This document shows, piece by piece, positions 8,388-19,300 of a stretch of 58,208 nucleotides of DNA; position 1 is the stretch's first letter; every line of letters starts with the position of its first letter. This DNA comes from a virus: IMG/VR virus record IMGVR_UViG_3300032323_003414, positions 1 to 58,208 of that record; one strand, written 5' to 3'. Below the pieces are notes generated by a model. That model made no database searches and was not told where the DNA came from. It saw nothing but the letters and a program-made list of their open reading frames with translations. The position numbers and the translations under genes were made by a program.

Positions 8388-8395
8388 GGTAAATA
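8388..8395 (+). promoter_or_regulatory. T4-late-type promoter for the baseplate block
   Basis: GGTAAATA matches six of eight bases of the T4 late octamer TATAAATA. It sits 16 bases before the ATG at 8412, the same spacing as the CATAAATA before gp6. It lies back-to-back with the sigma70 promoter of gp55, so one 116-base gap holds an early/late divergent switch. Confidence 0.6.
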
Positions 8396-8411
8396 CAACA
8401 AGGGAATTACT

Positions 8412-10103
8412 ATGGCCACACAAGCACAACTAAAACAGCAGATCCAGAGTTTTGATGCAGGTATAGCACAACTCAGGTCTCAACTTCAGCGGCCTAGTTT
8501 TAGACCGGGAGAAACCACGGCCATTGAACAAGCAATCCAGCAGTTAGAAAGATCTCGTGCGCAAGCTCAAACACAGTTGACCAGTTTAACCAGGGCCACC
8601 AATCCTCCCAATCCGCAAGTTCCCAGACCTCCTATTCCTCAGAGAGCTGATTCCAACGACGGTGTGAACACAGTGACCAACGATCCGCAAGCTGGCACAG
8701 GCACACCTGCGCCAATTATTCCACCACCTATTGTTGTTAGTCCACCAGCAGTTAATGATCCTCCAGATCCTGCTGCCGCTGATGCAGAAAGAAGAGAAGC
8801 TCAAGACGAAGATGGGGCAGGAAATCGAGTGGCTGTTGGACTCGATGGCCAGCCCAGCCCTGCTCCTAATCCCTATCCTGTAAATGTACAACAGGCACAG
8901 GCCTTGGCCAGTCCTCCGCAAAACGTAGCACCAGCACCCGTTGGCGGCAACTACGCGGCCGCTTACGATCCTGCAACAGGCAAGTGGGATGTAGTAAATC
9001 TTGCTGATGGGCAAATAGTTCAATCTGGACTCACTCAACAACAAGCCACACTTGATGCACAAAATCTTTCTGTGGGCGACCCTGCTTACGGCAACAAACC
9101 TCCAGCATTCACAGGAGTGGCCTATGACGAAGACGGTTTCTTGTTACCAGGCTATACCTTAAACGAAAATGGAGACCCTGTGTTTGTGGGTGGCGATTTT
9201 GTTGAACCTGCCACTCGTGCCAGTGCAGAAGCATCTCGAGAACAAGCCGCGCTGGCACAGGCTCGACAACAGGCATCAGTGTCAGCCTTGCGAAAAGCCG
9301 CAGGCAAAGCAGTGGGCGATGGTGACTGGCGTGTTCGATTAAGACTAGCTCCTAGTGCAGATTATCTTTATAAAACTCCTGGCATTGGTACAGCTGGTAT
9401 CATGGAGCCATTGCGCAACACAGATGGCGTGGTATTTCCGTATACTCCTCGCATAGACATGGCCTATACAGCAGAATACAATGCCTATGACCTGGTACAT
9501 TCCAACTATCGCGGATATTTCTACAAAGGTAGTAACCCGGGCGAAGTAACACTGAATGCCGACTTCACAGCTCAAGATTCCACAGAAGCTGACTATCTAT
9601 TGGCTACCATACACTTTTTAAGATCATGCACTAAAATGTTTTATGGACAAGACAAGAATCGCGGTACACCGCCACCATTGGTATTTCTCAGTGGCCTGGG
9701 AGATTTTCAATTCAACGAGCATCCTTGTGTGATAAAACAATTCAACTACAATCTACCCAGTGATGTAGATTATATTCGTGCTCGAGGCCGTCAATCAACT
9801 TCTGCCGGTGTCACTCAAGGTGGCAACGGTTTGATGTTCCGTAGAGCATTATCCAGCACTACCACTGCGTCATACAGTCTTAGTAATATATGGAGTCGAC
9901 TCACTGGAGCAAATTTACCACAAGGTGGCATGAACATTCCGCCGGCACCGCCCAATCTTGGCACTAATTCGCCGACTTATGTACCAACTAAAATTAGTAT
10001 AGCGTTGACCTTGCTACCAATGCCAACACGCAGTCAGGTCAGCCAGCAGTTTAGTTTAGAAAAATATGCCAATGGCAACTTGTTAAGAGGAGGGTTCTGG
10101 TAA
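8412..10103 (+). CDS. gp48/gp54-like baseplate tail-tube junction protein
   Basis: A 563-residue virion protein. The N-terminus (about 1-60) is a predicted coiled coil rich in Gln and Ala. A Pro-rich, low-complexity linker follows (about 65-180). The folded C-terminal half starts near 300, with RLAPSADYLY, GVVFPYTPRIDMAY and the NLPSDVDYIR segment. This tube-like domain is shared by the T4 gp48/gp54 group and related tube-cap proteins. Its position directly before gp53 and gp5 matches the baseplate order of T4-like aquatic phages. The Pro/Ala-rich extension is not found in T4. I cannot separate gp48 from gp54 by eye. The GGGAA ribosome site at about 8401-8405 supports the start, and the stop overlaps the next ATG by one base. 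Confidence 0.75.
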   Translation: MATQAQLKQQIQSFDAGIAQLRSQLQRPSFRPGETTAIEQAIQQLERSRAQAQTQLTSLTRATNPPNPQVPRPPIPQRADSNDGVNTVTNDPQAGTGTPAPIIPPPIVVSPPAVNDPPDPAAADAERREAQDEDGAGNRVAVGLDGQPSPAPNPYPVNVQQAQALASPPQNVAPAPVGGNYAAAYDPATGKWDVVNLADGQIVQSGLTQQQATLDAQNLSVGDPAYGNKPPAFTGVAYDEDGFLLPGYTLNENGDPVFVGGDFVEPATRASAEASREQAALAQARQQASVSALRKAAGKAVGDGDWRVRLRLAPSADYLYKTPGIGTAGIMEPLRNTDGVVFPYTPRIDMAYTAEYNAYDLVHSNYRGYFYKGSNPGEVTLNADFTAQDSTEADYLLATIHFLRSCTKMFYGQDKNRGTPPPLVFLSGLGDFQFNEHPCVIKQFNYNLPSDVDYIRARGRQSTSAGVTQGGNGLMFRRALSSTTTASYSLSNIWSRLTGANLPQGGMNIPPAPPNLGTNSPTYVPTKISIALTLLPMPTRSQVSQQFSLEKYANGNLLRGGFW

Positions 10104-10402
10104 TGGCTGTGTATGCTCCAACCAGTGCTTACTTTAGCACACCAAAAAACAATATCTATCTTGGATTTATGACCAATCGCCCCATACCCAAACAGGCCGA
10201 CGACATTTTTTTCAAGATCAATACTACCTACAATCTACGCCCTGACCTACTGGCCTATGACCTATATGGCGATGCTGGACTTTGGTGGGTGTTTGCTCAG
10301 CGAAACCCCAACACACTGACAGATCCTCTAGGTAGTTTTCGAGAAGGTGTAGAAATTTACATTCCCAAGATTGACACACTCAAAGCCGCCCTGGGATTCT
10401 AA
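10103..10402 (+). CDS. 53: gp53-like baseplate wedge protein (short form)
   Basis: Only 99 residues, against 196 in T4 gp53. The central ADDIFFKI...YNLRPDLLAYDLYGDAGLWW segment and the closing GVEIYIP motif resemble the LysM-like core of gp53 proteins in cyanophages and relatives. gp53 locks neighbouring wedges together in the baseplate. Its start overlaps the gp48/54-like stop by one base, and three bases separate it from the next gene. Confidence 0.8.
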   Translation: MAVYAPTSAYFSTPKNNIYLGFMTNRPIPKQADDIFFKINTTYNLRPDLLAYDLYGDAGLWWVFAQRNPNTLTDPLGSFREGVEIYIPKIDTLKAALGF

Positions 10403-10405
10403 CAC

Positions 10406-13400
10406 ATGGCACAGACATTTGTACTAAGTCAGCGACAGGCAGAAGGCTACCTCAATCAGGCTCAAAAACAACTAGACACCGCAGAAAATCTCAACGGTCA
10501 ACTGGCAGCATCTGTGGCTGTGCAAAACGTACCTAGAGCAGAAAGTCTTTATGGGCAGGTCAATACTTTTCTAGGTCTGGCACAAACCAACAACAGCAAA
10601 GCCGGCACTGAAATTTCAGCCATGGCCACACAGGCCACAGTGGAACCAGAACGACAACTGGTACAGGCATACACCACTGTGCAAAAAAACATACAAGATG
10701 GTATAAATTCTGTACGTAGATCCTCGCAAAATTTGTTAACACGGCTAAATGAAACACGCTACAACCAAGCCAACAATGTGCCAATACCACCAGGGGATTC
10801 CTCAGGTGAAGAAGTCATTGCGGCTAGACAGGCTCGTTTAGAAGATGCAGTGGTGTCAAATCCGCCACCACCTTTGATTGTCAATGATGATGAAGGAAAC
10901 CCACTACCTGACCCCAATGTAGTTTCGGCACAAACTAATGTACAAAGACCGCCGTTGGAAAACAATGAAGACCTGGGTGCCAATGACGGCGCATCATCGA
11001 TTGTAGGTGGTAATAGAAATGTTAGAAATTTAATAGCCACACAAAACAACGGTGTTTATGCGCCCAATGATGATAACATAGTACAAGCTTCATCTGTGAT
11101 AACGTCGGGGTCAACTTCCGATGGAAGGCCCCAAATTGCTCCAGAGTTTTTGGCACCAATCATTGCTCAGCCCAATCCTTTGGCCAAGTTGGCGTCAATG
11201 ACCTACACCATCAGCATCTATATCATGAACATAGAAGAATATCAACGCTTGTTGGTCAGCCAGAAAAAAGTATTACCCACACAGCAGTTGATTATACAAA
11301 GTGGAGGCATCGATCAAGGGCTAGGGTTTGGAACAGGTCAACGAAACAAATTTTTTGACGTAGATTTTTATCTTGACAATCTAGTGATTGAAAGCGCAGT
11401 AGGAACACAGGCTGGCACCAGAGCGCACAATGCAACAGATTTAAAATTCACTGTGGTTGAGCCCACAGGAATAACATTTATTGACCGATTGAGAAAAGCA
11501 GTCAGACAACATCAGTCCGACAAAGGCTCCACAGTGAGTGAAGGCAATCAGAATTTTCTCATGATAGTGAGATTCTATGGGTATGATGCGCAAGGCAAAA
11601 TGGTAAATGGCAGCCAACTTGGTATCACAGAAGTTGGCAGCGACAGCAACACAATATTGGAAAAATGGTTCCCTTTTCAAATAGCAGATATCAGATATAA
11701 AATATCAGCCAAAACCGTGGAGTACCAAATTGCAGCCACCGTACCACAAACCAACATTGCATTCAGTGATGCTACAGCTACTATTCCTTTTGATTTTGAA
11801 TTGTCAGCGCCTGATGTTAAAACTCTGCTGAATGGTCGCGCTGTGCTAGGATCGTCGAGCATCAACGGAGCAGATGCACTGGGCAATAGTATAGGCATTC
11901 CAGTGTATGCCGAAGATGGATCAGCATCTAACTTGAGGCGTAACCCCGAAACTGGTGAACTCTACGATCCAGGAACCAATGCCAGCGCACCGCCCAAGGC
12001 GTCGTCGTTGAGCAATGCTAAACTGTATACTCAAGGACTGTGCGAAGCTCTTAACCAACATCAACTTGATTTGGTCAGCAAAGGACAACAAGAAGTTGCT
12101 GATCAGTATGAGATTATTTTAGAAAATGTTCCAGGGTTGGCAGACGCTAAAATGGCTAGACCGGGCAAACAAGACAAACTGCGTTCTACCATGCCGGTGG
12201 CTACCACTGCCGCTGAAGCCTTGTTGCCGGGCAAAACACGTTATGACAATCAAAGTAAAAACTGGTCAGTCACACGAGGCACACAGATAGTTCAGTTGAT
12301 TGATTTGGTCATGCGCAATAGCAGTTATATCACTAGCCAACAAAACATTGTGTTTGACGAAGTAACTTTGAAACCTCGACCACAAACACCGGTGGCCACA
12401 GTGCAATGGTACAGAATTCGTAGCAGAGTGACTCCATTGAAATACGACAACATACGAAGAACCATTGCGTATAAAATTACCTATACTGTGAGCAGGTATC
12501 AAATCAATGATCCTCGTGTGCCAGTGTTTCCTCGAGCTCGATATCGTGGAGCACACAAAATTTATAATTATTGGTTCACAGGACAAAACAGCGAAGTGTT
12601 GGACCTAGATATCACAGTGAACTACAACTATACACTGTCATTTGGCAACAGCCAGGGCGGGTCCAGTTTAAATGATTTAACAGCTGATGGTCGACTGTAT
12701 GAAAAAAGATATTTTCAAAACAAGCCCAATTCAGAAGGCACCGGAGGGCAGGGTGATACCACAACTCCTGCGGCACAATTATCTGAAAGACTGTACAGTG
12801 ATTCTGACATAGAAAAAGCTCAGCTGACCATTGTGGGTGATCCAGACTGGCTGGTACAAAGCGATATATTTTATAATCGCGGTATAGACCTCAAACCATT
12901 CATGCCCGACGGATCAGTGAACACAGACGCCAGTGAAACTTTGTATGAAATTAGAGTTAACCCTGTGGCAGACTATAACATCACCAATGGCCTAGCCGAA
13001 GTTAATGCTAAAAATCAATCTTACAGTCAGGCCACTGGCGAAAACAATCTAGCGTCAGTGAGTACTGTTTTTACAGCACTGAAAGTGCAGAGTACGTTTA
13101 GACAAGGTAGATTTACACAAAAATTAGAAGGTGCTGTGAGACGATTTGATCCAAGAAACGCAGACCAAACAGCACAGGACATAGCTCGACAGTCAGGCGC
13201 TCAAGTTATAGCATCCAGAGCTGATCAAATAATAGCAGTCGATGTAGCAAGAGCACCAGAAAACGAAATTGATGCTATAAGAGAACAATTTCGCACAGCC
13301 ACCCCGGCAGCACCATTATATAATAGTACTAGAAGTAGCGTTGATAGTGGCAGAAGAGGAACAGCAGTGGCCAGCCAGGTTAGAGGCAACAATGGGCAGG

Positions 13401-13447
13401 CCCCTGGAGATGATGCGGCCCAGATTAGCGATATTATAGCACCATAA
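10406..13447 (+). CDS. Large baseplate-hub-associated virion protein
   Basis: A 1013-residue protein of the baseplate block. Residues 1-120 are Gln/Ala-rich and probably helical or coiled coil. A Pro/Asn-rich linker follows to about 255. A folded region then begins with MTYTISIYIMNIEEYQRL, FFDVDFYLDNLVIES and LKFTVVEPTGITFIDRLRKA, a pattern seen in large structural proteins next to gp5 in aquatic T4-like phages. Later segments include KITYTVSRYQINDPRVP and RYRGAHKIYNYWFTG. It may fill the role of the T4 hub protein gp27, because it directly precedes gp5, but that is inference from position. No enzymatic motif is visible. Confidence 0.6.
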   Translation: MAQTFVLSQRQAEGYLNQAQKQLDTAENLNGQLAASVAVQNVPRAESLYGQVNTFLGLAQTNNSKAGTEISAMATQATVEPERQLVQAYTTVQKNIQDGINSVRRSSQNLLTRLNETRYNQANNVPIPPGDSSGEEVIAARQARLEDAVVSNPPPPLIVNDDEGNPLPDPNVVSAQTNVQRPPLENNEDLGANDGASSIVGGNRNVRNLIATQNNGVYAPNDDNIVQASSVITSGSTSDGRPQIAPEFLAPIIAQPNPLAKLASMTYTISIYIMNIEEYQRLLVSQKKVLPTQQLIIQSGGIDQGLGFGTGQRNKFFDVDFYLDNLVIESAVGTQAGTRAHNATDLKFTVVEPTGITFIDRLRKAVRQHQSDKGSTVSEGNQNFLMIVRFYGYDAQGKMVNGSQLGITEVGSDSNTILEKWFPFQIADIRYKISAKTVEYQIAATVPQTNIAFSDATATIPFDFELSAPDVKTLLNGRAVLGSSSINGADALGNSIGIPVYAEDGSASNLRRNPETGELYDPGTNASAPPKASSLSNAKLYTQGLCEALNQHQLDLVSKGQQEVADQYEIILENVPGLADAKMARPGKQDKLRSTMPVATTAAEALLPGKTRYDNQSKNWSVTRGTQIVQLIDLVMRNSSYITSQQNIVFDEVTLKPRPQTPVATVQWYRIRSRVTPLKYDNIRRTIAYKITYTVSRYQINDPRVPVFPRARYRGAHKIYNYWFTGQNSEVLDLDITVNYNYTLSFGNSQGGSSLNDLTADGRLYEKRYFQNKPNSEGTGGQGDTTTPAAQLSERLYSDSDIEKAQLTIVGDPDWLVQSDIFYNRGIDLKPFMPDGSVNTDASETLYEIRVNPVADYNITNGLAEVNAKNQSYSQATGENNLASVSTVFTALKVQSTFRQGRFTQKLEGAVRRFDPRNADQTAQDIARQSGAQVIASRADQIIAVDVARAPENEIDAIREQFRTATPAAPLYNSTRSSVDSGRRGTAVASQVRGNNGQAPGDDAAQISDIIAP

Positions 13448-13457
13448 GAGGACATAG

Positions 13458-15890
13458 ATGGCAGAGAATATGCAACGAAGCTCGGGCGTACCCGGTGCTT
13501 ATAAACTAGATCGAGGCAATGCACCCACACAGGTGGGCATGTACATTGGCGAAGTACGTCAGGTTGTTGACAACACTCGAAGCGGTCGTGTCAAAGTATG
13601 GATCGAAGACTTTGCTGGCCCAGATAAAAATAATCCAGATCTTTGGAGAACAGTGGCGCCGGTAAGTCCGTTTTATGGGGCAACTAACCCGCCAACAGAT
13701 CAGCAAACTGGCGAAGGTAACTATGTTTTAAACAAACAAAGTTATGGTATGTGGTTTACTCCTCCTGACATTGGCACAACTTTGGTTTGTTTCTTTGCGT
13801 CAGGCGACTCAAACTATGGCTACTATCTTGGTGCAGTGATTGATCCAGGTGTGACGCACATGCTGCCTGCCATTGGAGCCACACGTAATTTTAAATTAGA
13901 TAACAGTGCTCAAGCACCGTACTTTGAAGGCGCACCTCAGTTGCCAGTGGTTGAATTAAACATCAACAATAAAACATTGGACGAGAACCCTAGATTTTTT
14001 GACAGCAAAAAACCTGTGCATTCTGTAGTAGCCGCAGTGTTATTACAGCAAGGATTGATCAAAGATCCTGTGCGTGGTCCCATTGGTTCCAATGCCCAAC
14101 GTGAAAGCCCCAGCGCAGCCTATGGTATTTCAACTCCAGGTAGACCAATCTATCAAGGTGGTATGAGCGACCAGGATGTCAAACAAAGAGTTGAAGCAGG
14201 CGCAATACAGCCACAAGATGCCGCAGTGATAGCACGTCGCGGCGGGCATAGTTTTGTCATGGACGACGGTGATCTTGTAGGTGCTGACCAGCTAGTTCGT
14301 CTACGCACAGCCAAAGGTCATCAGATTACTATGAGTGATTCAGGTGATTGTTTTTACATCATACATGCCAACGGACAAACTTGGATGGAATTTGGCAGTC
14401 AAGGCACGGTAGATGTGTATTCAACCAACTCTATCAATCTACGTAGCAATGGGGATATCAATATACATGCAGATCGTAATATCAACATGAATGCCAAAGG
14501 TTCAGTGAACATTCGTGGAGAACGAACAGTGGCCATTGAAGCAGATCTGACGCAGATCAGTGCATCCAAGGCCATGCTACTGTACAGTGACAGCTACGTA
14601 GGTATAAAGAGCGACGGCACTTTGAGTCTCAAAGCCAGCAAAAGTGGCACATTTAACGGTGGCAATCAAATGTCACTGTCGGCAGGATGTATTGCACTCA
14701 ACAGTGGCGATGCGCCCGACGTTGCCAAGCCTAGCAGTATATTGAAACAAAGTTTACCAGATGTTAAGTTTGAACAAAATCGTGGCTGGGTAGTACAAGG
14801 TGGAGCCTTGCAGTCCATTGTCACGCGAGCACCCACACACGAACCTTACCCATTCCATGGTAGAGGAATATCGGCCACATCAGCTTTACAGACTGCAGAA
14901 GTAAGCACAGCAGTGTCTGGGGAAATTGATCAAAAATATGCCGAGATTCAAGATACTGAGTTTACTCCAATTGAAGCGGAACAATACGAAACACAGGATC
15001 CAGCCACAGTAAGCGTGGGATCTATTGAACCTGAACAGGTCACTGGCATGCTGGCACAGGTCAAGCTGGAGTCTGGTCAAGATTCAAATGTTGTCAGCGA
15101 CGAAGGTGTAGGAGCTTACAAACTCACACCTAAACAATTAGAAGATGCAGGATACCTAAAACCAGGCACAGTTGAGTTTTACCTTACAGATGGCACAGCC
15201 ACACCCACAGAGATTTTAACAAGTCCCAGTGTGTGGACTGGACAAGCAGGTGTTACCAACGTCAATGTATTGTTGACAGACCCTAAACTGCAAGCCGCTG
15301 TGCAGACAGATCTATATCAAAGTTCATTACAGCAATTGAGATCTGCAGGCATAGTCACTGGCAATGAGGAACCTGCTAAATTGGCAGGACTGGTACAGGC
15401 CGGATCCAAATATGGTCCTACTGTGGTAAAATCCTGGGTGCAAGGCACACTGGACAATACTACAACAGTGACCAATGTTAACCAGCTGGTACGTGGTGCG
15501 CAGTATGCAGTGGAACTTAGCAATCAAAAAATCAGTGATGCACTCAAAGGTTTTAGCACAGTGCAACCAGGGTCTACTGTTACAACTGATCGAGGAGCCG
15601 TCGACGATGCAGTACGAGCAGTAATCGGCAACGACAAAGTAACTACTCCAAACTACAGTGGATTTGTCAACACCAACACAGAAGTTTCCAACACAGCGTT
15701 ATTGGAAGCTCAACTATCTCAGGTAAATGCAGAAATAGCCAGTGTAGAATCGCAAATTGCATCCCTAAATTCTGCTACTCAGAGTCGATCATCGGGTGCA
15801 ACAACCAATCAAAACCGTGTTAGATTGTTTGCTAAACTTGAAGAGCTTAGAGCTCAACAAGCAGATCTAAGAAATCAACTTTTCATTTAA
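13458..15890 (+). CDS. 5: gp5-like baseplate hub / central spike protein
   Basis: An 810-residue protein. Residues ~25-150 form an OB-fold-like domain (GMYIGEVRQVVDNTRSGRVKVWI, then TTLVCFFASGD and GYYLGAVIDPG), as in T4 gp5 and VgrG spikes. A run of short beta-repeats follows (about 310-400: NSINLRSNGDINIHADRNIN and on), typical of the triple-stranded spike helix. After about 525 a different domain appears, with an ESG motif near 537 and GVGAYKLTP after it, resembling the start of a lytic-transglycosylase fold. The C-terminus (about 745-810) is a coiled coil. The T4 lysozyme domain is not visible in the middle. GAGG precedes the ATG. Confidence 0.85.
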   Translation: MAENMQRSSGVPGAYKLDRGNAPTQVGMYIGEVRQVVDNTRSGRVKVWIEDFAGPDKNNPDLWRTVAPVSPFYGATNPPTDQQTGEGNYVLNKQSYGMWFTPPDIGTTLVCFFASGDSNYGYYLGAVIDPGVTHMLPAIGATRNFKLDNSAQAPYFEGAPQLPVVELNINNKTLDENPRFFDSKKPVHSVVAAVLLQQGLIKDPVRGPIGSNAQRESPSAAYGISTPGRPIYQGGMSDQDVKQRVEAGAIQPQDAAVIARRGGHSFVMDDGDLVGADQLVRLRTAKGHQITMSDSGDCFYIIHANGQTWMEFGSQGTVDVYSTNSINLRSNGDINIHADRNINMNAKGSVNIRGERTVAIEADLTQISASKAMLLYSDSYVGIKSDGTLSLKASKSGTFNGGNQMSLSAGCIALNSGDAPDVAKPSSILKQSLPDVKFEQNRGWVVQGGALQSIVTRAPTHEPYPFHGRGISATSALQTAEVSTAVSGEIDQKYAEIQDTEFTPIEAEQYETQDPATVSVGSIEPEQVTGMLAQVKLESGQDSNVVSDEGVGAYKLTPKQLEDAGYLKPGTVEFYLTDGTATPTEILTSPSVWTGQAGVTNVNVLLTDPKLQAAVQTDLYQSSLQQLRSAGIVTGNEEPAKLAGLVQAGSKYGPTVVKSWVQGTLDNTTTVTNVNQLVRGAQYAVELSNQKISDALKGFSTVQPGSTVTTDRGAVDDAVRAVIGNDKVTTPNYSGFVNTNTEVSNTALLEAQLSQVNAEIASVESQIASLNSATQSRSSGATTNQNRVRLFAKLEELRAQQADLRNQLFI

Positions 15891-15900
15891 ATACATTACT

Positions 15901-16271
15901 ATGCCTACATTTATTGGATTTAACACTATTAACCAGTACAAGAAATTTACTCTTGTGGATTTTGAGCTGATCAAACGTGATCTCTTGAACTACTTTAACA
16001 TACGACAAGGTAAGTGGGCCGACCTGACGTGGGCACCACAATGTGGAATTTGATATTTGAGCCTCAAACAGAACAGACTGCCAGTTTAATCATAGAAGAA
16101 ATGCAAAGAATAGTAGGACAAGATCCTAGAATATATCTTACCACGGCTGATGCTTACCCGCAGATCAATGGTATCCTGGTTGAACTAGAAATACAAACAG
16201 TGCAAGGCACCAACGCTGAAAGACTGGCAGTGTTTTTTGACCAACAAACACGCACAGCCAGCTACATCTAA
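15901..16271 (+). pseudogene. 25: gp25 baseplate wedge protein, split by a -1 frame change
   Basis: The ATG at 15901 opens MPTFIGFNTINQYKKFTLVDFE... with the usual gp25 N-terminus, up to NIRQGK. That frame ends at 16051-16053. The rest of gp25 (GRPDVGTTMWNLIFEP... to the stop at 16269-16271) continues in the -1 frame from about 16014. Adding one base near 16012-16014, for example GGTAAG read as GGTAAAG, restores a continuous ~123-residue protein of normal gp25 length. gp25 is a core wedge component that nucleates the tail sheath, so loss is unlikely in a viable phage. The break may be an assembly error, a real frameshift mutation or programmed recoding. There is no classic X-XXY-YYZ slippery heptamer at the junction. 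The GTG at 16014 is not a natural gene start. Confidence 0.8.
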
Positions 16272-16292
16272 AACTGAGCCGTTAATCTAAAC

Positions 16293-16300
16293 CATAAATA
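16293..16300 (+). promoter_or_regulatory. T4-late-type promoter for gp6
   Basis: CATAAATA matches seven of eight bases of the T4 late octamer. It lies 16 bases before the gp6 ATG in the short gap after gp25, with an ACGGAAGG ribosome site between. Confidence 0.7.
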
Positions 16301-16316
16301 CTTCACGGAAGGTATT

Positions 16317-19300
16317 ATGGCCAAAACTACAAGACAAACAGCGATATTCGGAGTAGAGGACTGGAAAAGAATCTACCAAACTTACCGCGAAGCTGACTTT
16401 CAAAGTTACGATTTTGAAACGCTACGCAAGAGTTTCATAGACTACATCAGACTGTACTATCCAGAAAACTTCAACGACTACATTGAGTCCAGCGAGTTCG
16501 TGGCCTTGCTTGATGTCATGGCATTCATGGGACAGTCTCTGTCATTCCGCAATGACCTAAACATACGTGAAAATTTCTTAGACACAGCAGAACGTAGAGA
16601 TTCTGTTGTGCAACTGGCCAACTTGGTTAGCTACACCCCTAAACGCAACCAAGAAGCACAGGGGTACCTTAAAGTATTCAACATATCAACCACAGAGAAT
16701 GTGATAGACTTCAACGGTCAAAATCTCAGCGGAGTCACAGTAAACTGGAATGACGTGACCAATGTCAACTGGCAAGAACAATTCACGGTTATACTCAACG
16801 CTGCCTTGGTTGACAGTCAACGCTTTGGAAAACCAGGTGCCACTAAAAACATCCTAGGCATAGAAACACAAGAGTACAGCCTCAATTTAGTGCCTGGCTA
16901 TTTGCCAGTGGTACCGTTTACATCAACCATTGATGGCACATCAATGACCTTTGAAGCAGTGAGCTCAACCTTCCAGGACGAGGACTATGTATATGAACCA
17001 GCACCTAAACCTTCAGGCATATTCAATGTGTTGTTCCGCACTGATCAATTAGGGTTTGGCAGTCCCAACACAGGATTCTTCTTTTATTTCAAACAAGGTA
17101 CACTGCAAAATCAAGATTTCAATCTTGGCGAGCGTATCAGTAATCGAGTTGTAGCAATCAACATTGACGGCATCAACAATGAAGACGTTTGGTTGTATCA
17201 ACTTGACGACGTGGGCAACGTTCAAGCCGAATGGATCAAAGTTCCTAGCCTATACTCAGCCGCAGTTGAACAGTTAGCCCCTGATGCTCGTAAATTTTTT
17301 GCTGTTACCAGCAGAACTAACGATCAAATTAACTTGAACTTTGGCGATGGTGTGTTCACAGAAATACCCGTAGGCACATTCCGTTCTTATGTACGTGCTT
17401 CCAATGGACTGCAATACATCATTAACCCTGAAGAGATGCAGGCCATACAGATCAGTATTGGTTATGTAAGTCGCACAGGACGTCTTGAAACAGTTACATT
17501 TACTTGTGGCCTCAGCCAGCCTGTGTCTAATGCGTCATCTAGAGAAAGCCTGGCCGACATCAAGAGTCGCGCTCCTGCTAGGTACTATACACAAAACCGT
17601 ATGGTCAACGGTGAAGACTACAACAACTTCCCGTACACTTTGTTTGGTACAATCATCAAGTCAAAAGCAGTGAACCGCAGTTCTATTGGAACCAGTCGTT
17701 ATCTTGATTTAGTTGACATCACAGGCAAATATTCATCAACTAATATTTTTGCCAGCGACGGACTAGTTTGGGAAAATACCGCAAGCCCAAGTTTTACTTT
17801 TACATTTGTTGATAAAAACGACATATCCAATGTCATTGTCAACGCAGTGGAACCTGTGCTGTCCAGCAGGGGAATGTTGGAATTTTACTATCAAAATTTC
17901 CTTCGTCCTGATCTACTCACCCTTGGAATTAGATGGCAACAAAGTACCACTGCGCTCAATGAGACCACAGGTTATTTTGAATTTATATCGTCGGGAGCAC
18001 CTGCACCCATTGGTCCGCAATCCAGTGACAACAAACAATACATGGCGCAAGGGTCGTTGATTAAATTTGTAGCTCCCACTGGTTACTACTTTGACGAAAA
18101 CAACAGACTCAAACTGGGTCTTCCTACCCTGCCCAATGACAAGCTAGTGTTATGGGCCACAGTGAGTGCATTGATTTTAGATGGTACCAACTTTGGTACA
18201 GGCAATTTGCCCGATGGTCAAGGGCCGGTTATATTGAACAATTTTATACCAACTGGTGCTATACCCACACAGGTAATACCTAAATTTATCACAGACTTGC
18301 CAGTCACACTAGAGCAGTCAATGATTGATCAGATTGAACTCTACAGAAATTTTGGACTAGGGTTTGACAACCTCACAGGCGAATGGTATTTGATAACCAG
18401 TCAAAATTTAAATCCAGCAACCACATTTAGCTTGGCCAATGCACAAGATCAATCTGGGCAAGGCCTTGATAATTCTTGGTTAGTGGCCTTTGAAACTGAC
18501 GGAGTTACCTACACAGTTAGCTCTCGCGCACTGCAGAGATTCTGGGGCAGTATTTTGCAAACTCGCTTTTTCTATGATGGCTCGCAGGCAGTGTATGATC
18601 CTCGCACAGGATCAGTAATCAATGATTTTATCAATTGCCTTAAAACCAACAATCGCCCAGACGTGTCTCTTCCATTGAACAGCGACATTATTATGGACAT
18701 CATTGGTCAGCCTATACAAGCAGACGGTTATATTGATGATTTCCAAGTACAGATCAGTTTCAAAGATTCTGACAACGATGGAGTAGCTGACGATCCAGAT
18801 TATTTTGAAACTTTAGTGGCACCTGAGGTAAACCCTACCACCAAATATGTTTTCTTTGAGCGCACAGTAGATTTTGACAATCTTGAACGTTATCTGCCTT
18901 TGTCCAAAGGCAAGGTAGTCAGCGAATATGCCACTCTAGATCAAATTGAGCTGGCCAAAGCAGAATACTCTGACGGTCAATATTTTTACGCCTACAACGA
19001 CTTGGTATTTTACGAACTTGACATAGCTTTCAACGGTGTAAGAACTTTGAAAGAATTGTCAGGACTTATAGCAAGAGTTGGCCGCCAGGATTTGTATTTC
19101 CAATACAGACACAATGCTCCATTGAGTCGACGCATTGATCCAGGTTCTTCAAATATTATTGATATCTATCTAGTGACCACAGCTTACTACAATGCTTATC
19201 AAAACTACATCAAAGACTCAACAGGCACAGTGCCTGAACCAAGCCCGCCTACCATTGACGAACTAGGAACAGCATACAATAGTTTACAACGATATAAAAT

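Noticed and set aside
16014-16271. GTG at 16014 as the true start of a small protein
   Set aside because: The predicted product is the C-terminal two-thirds of gp25, and its N-terminal part is present in another frame directly upstream.
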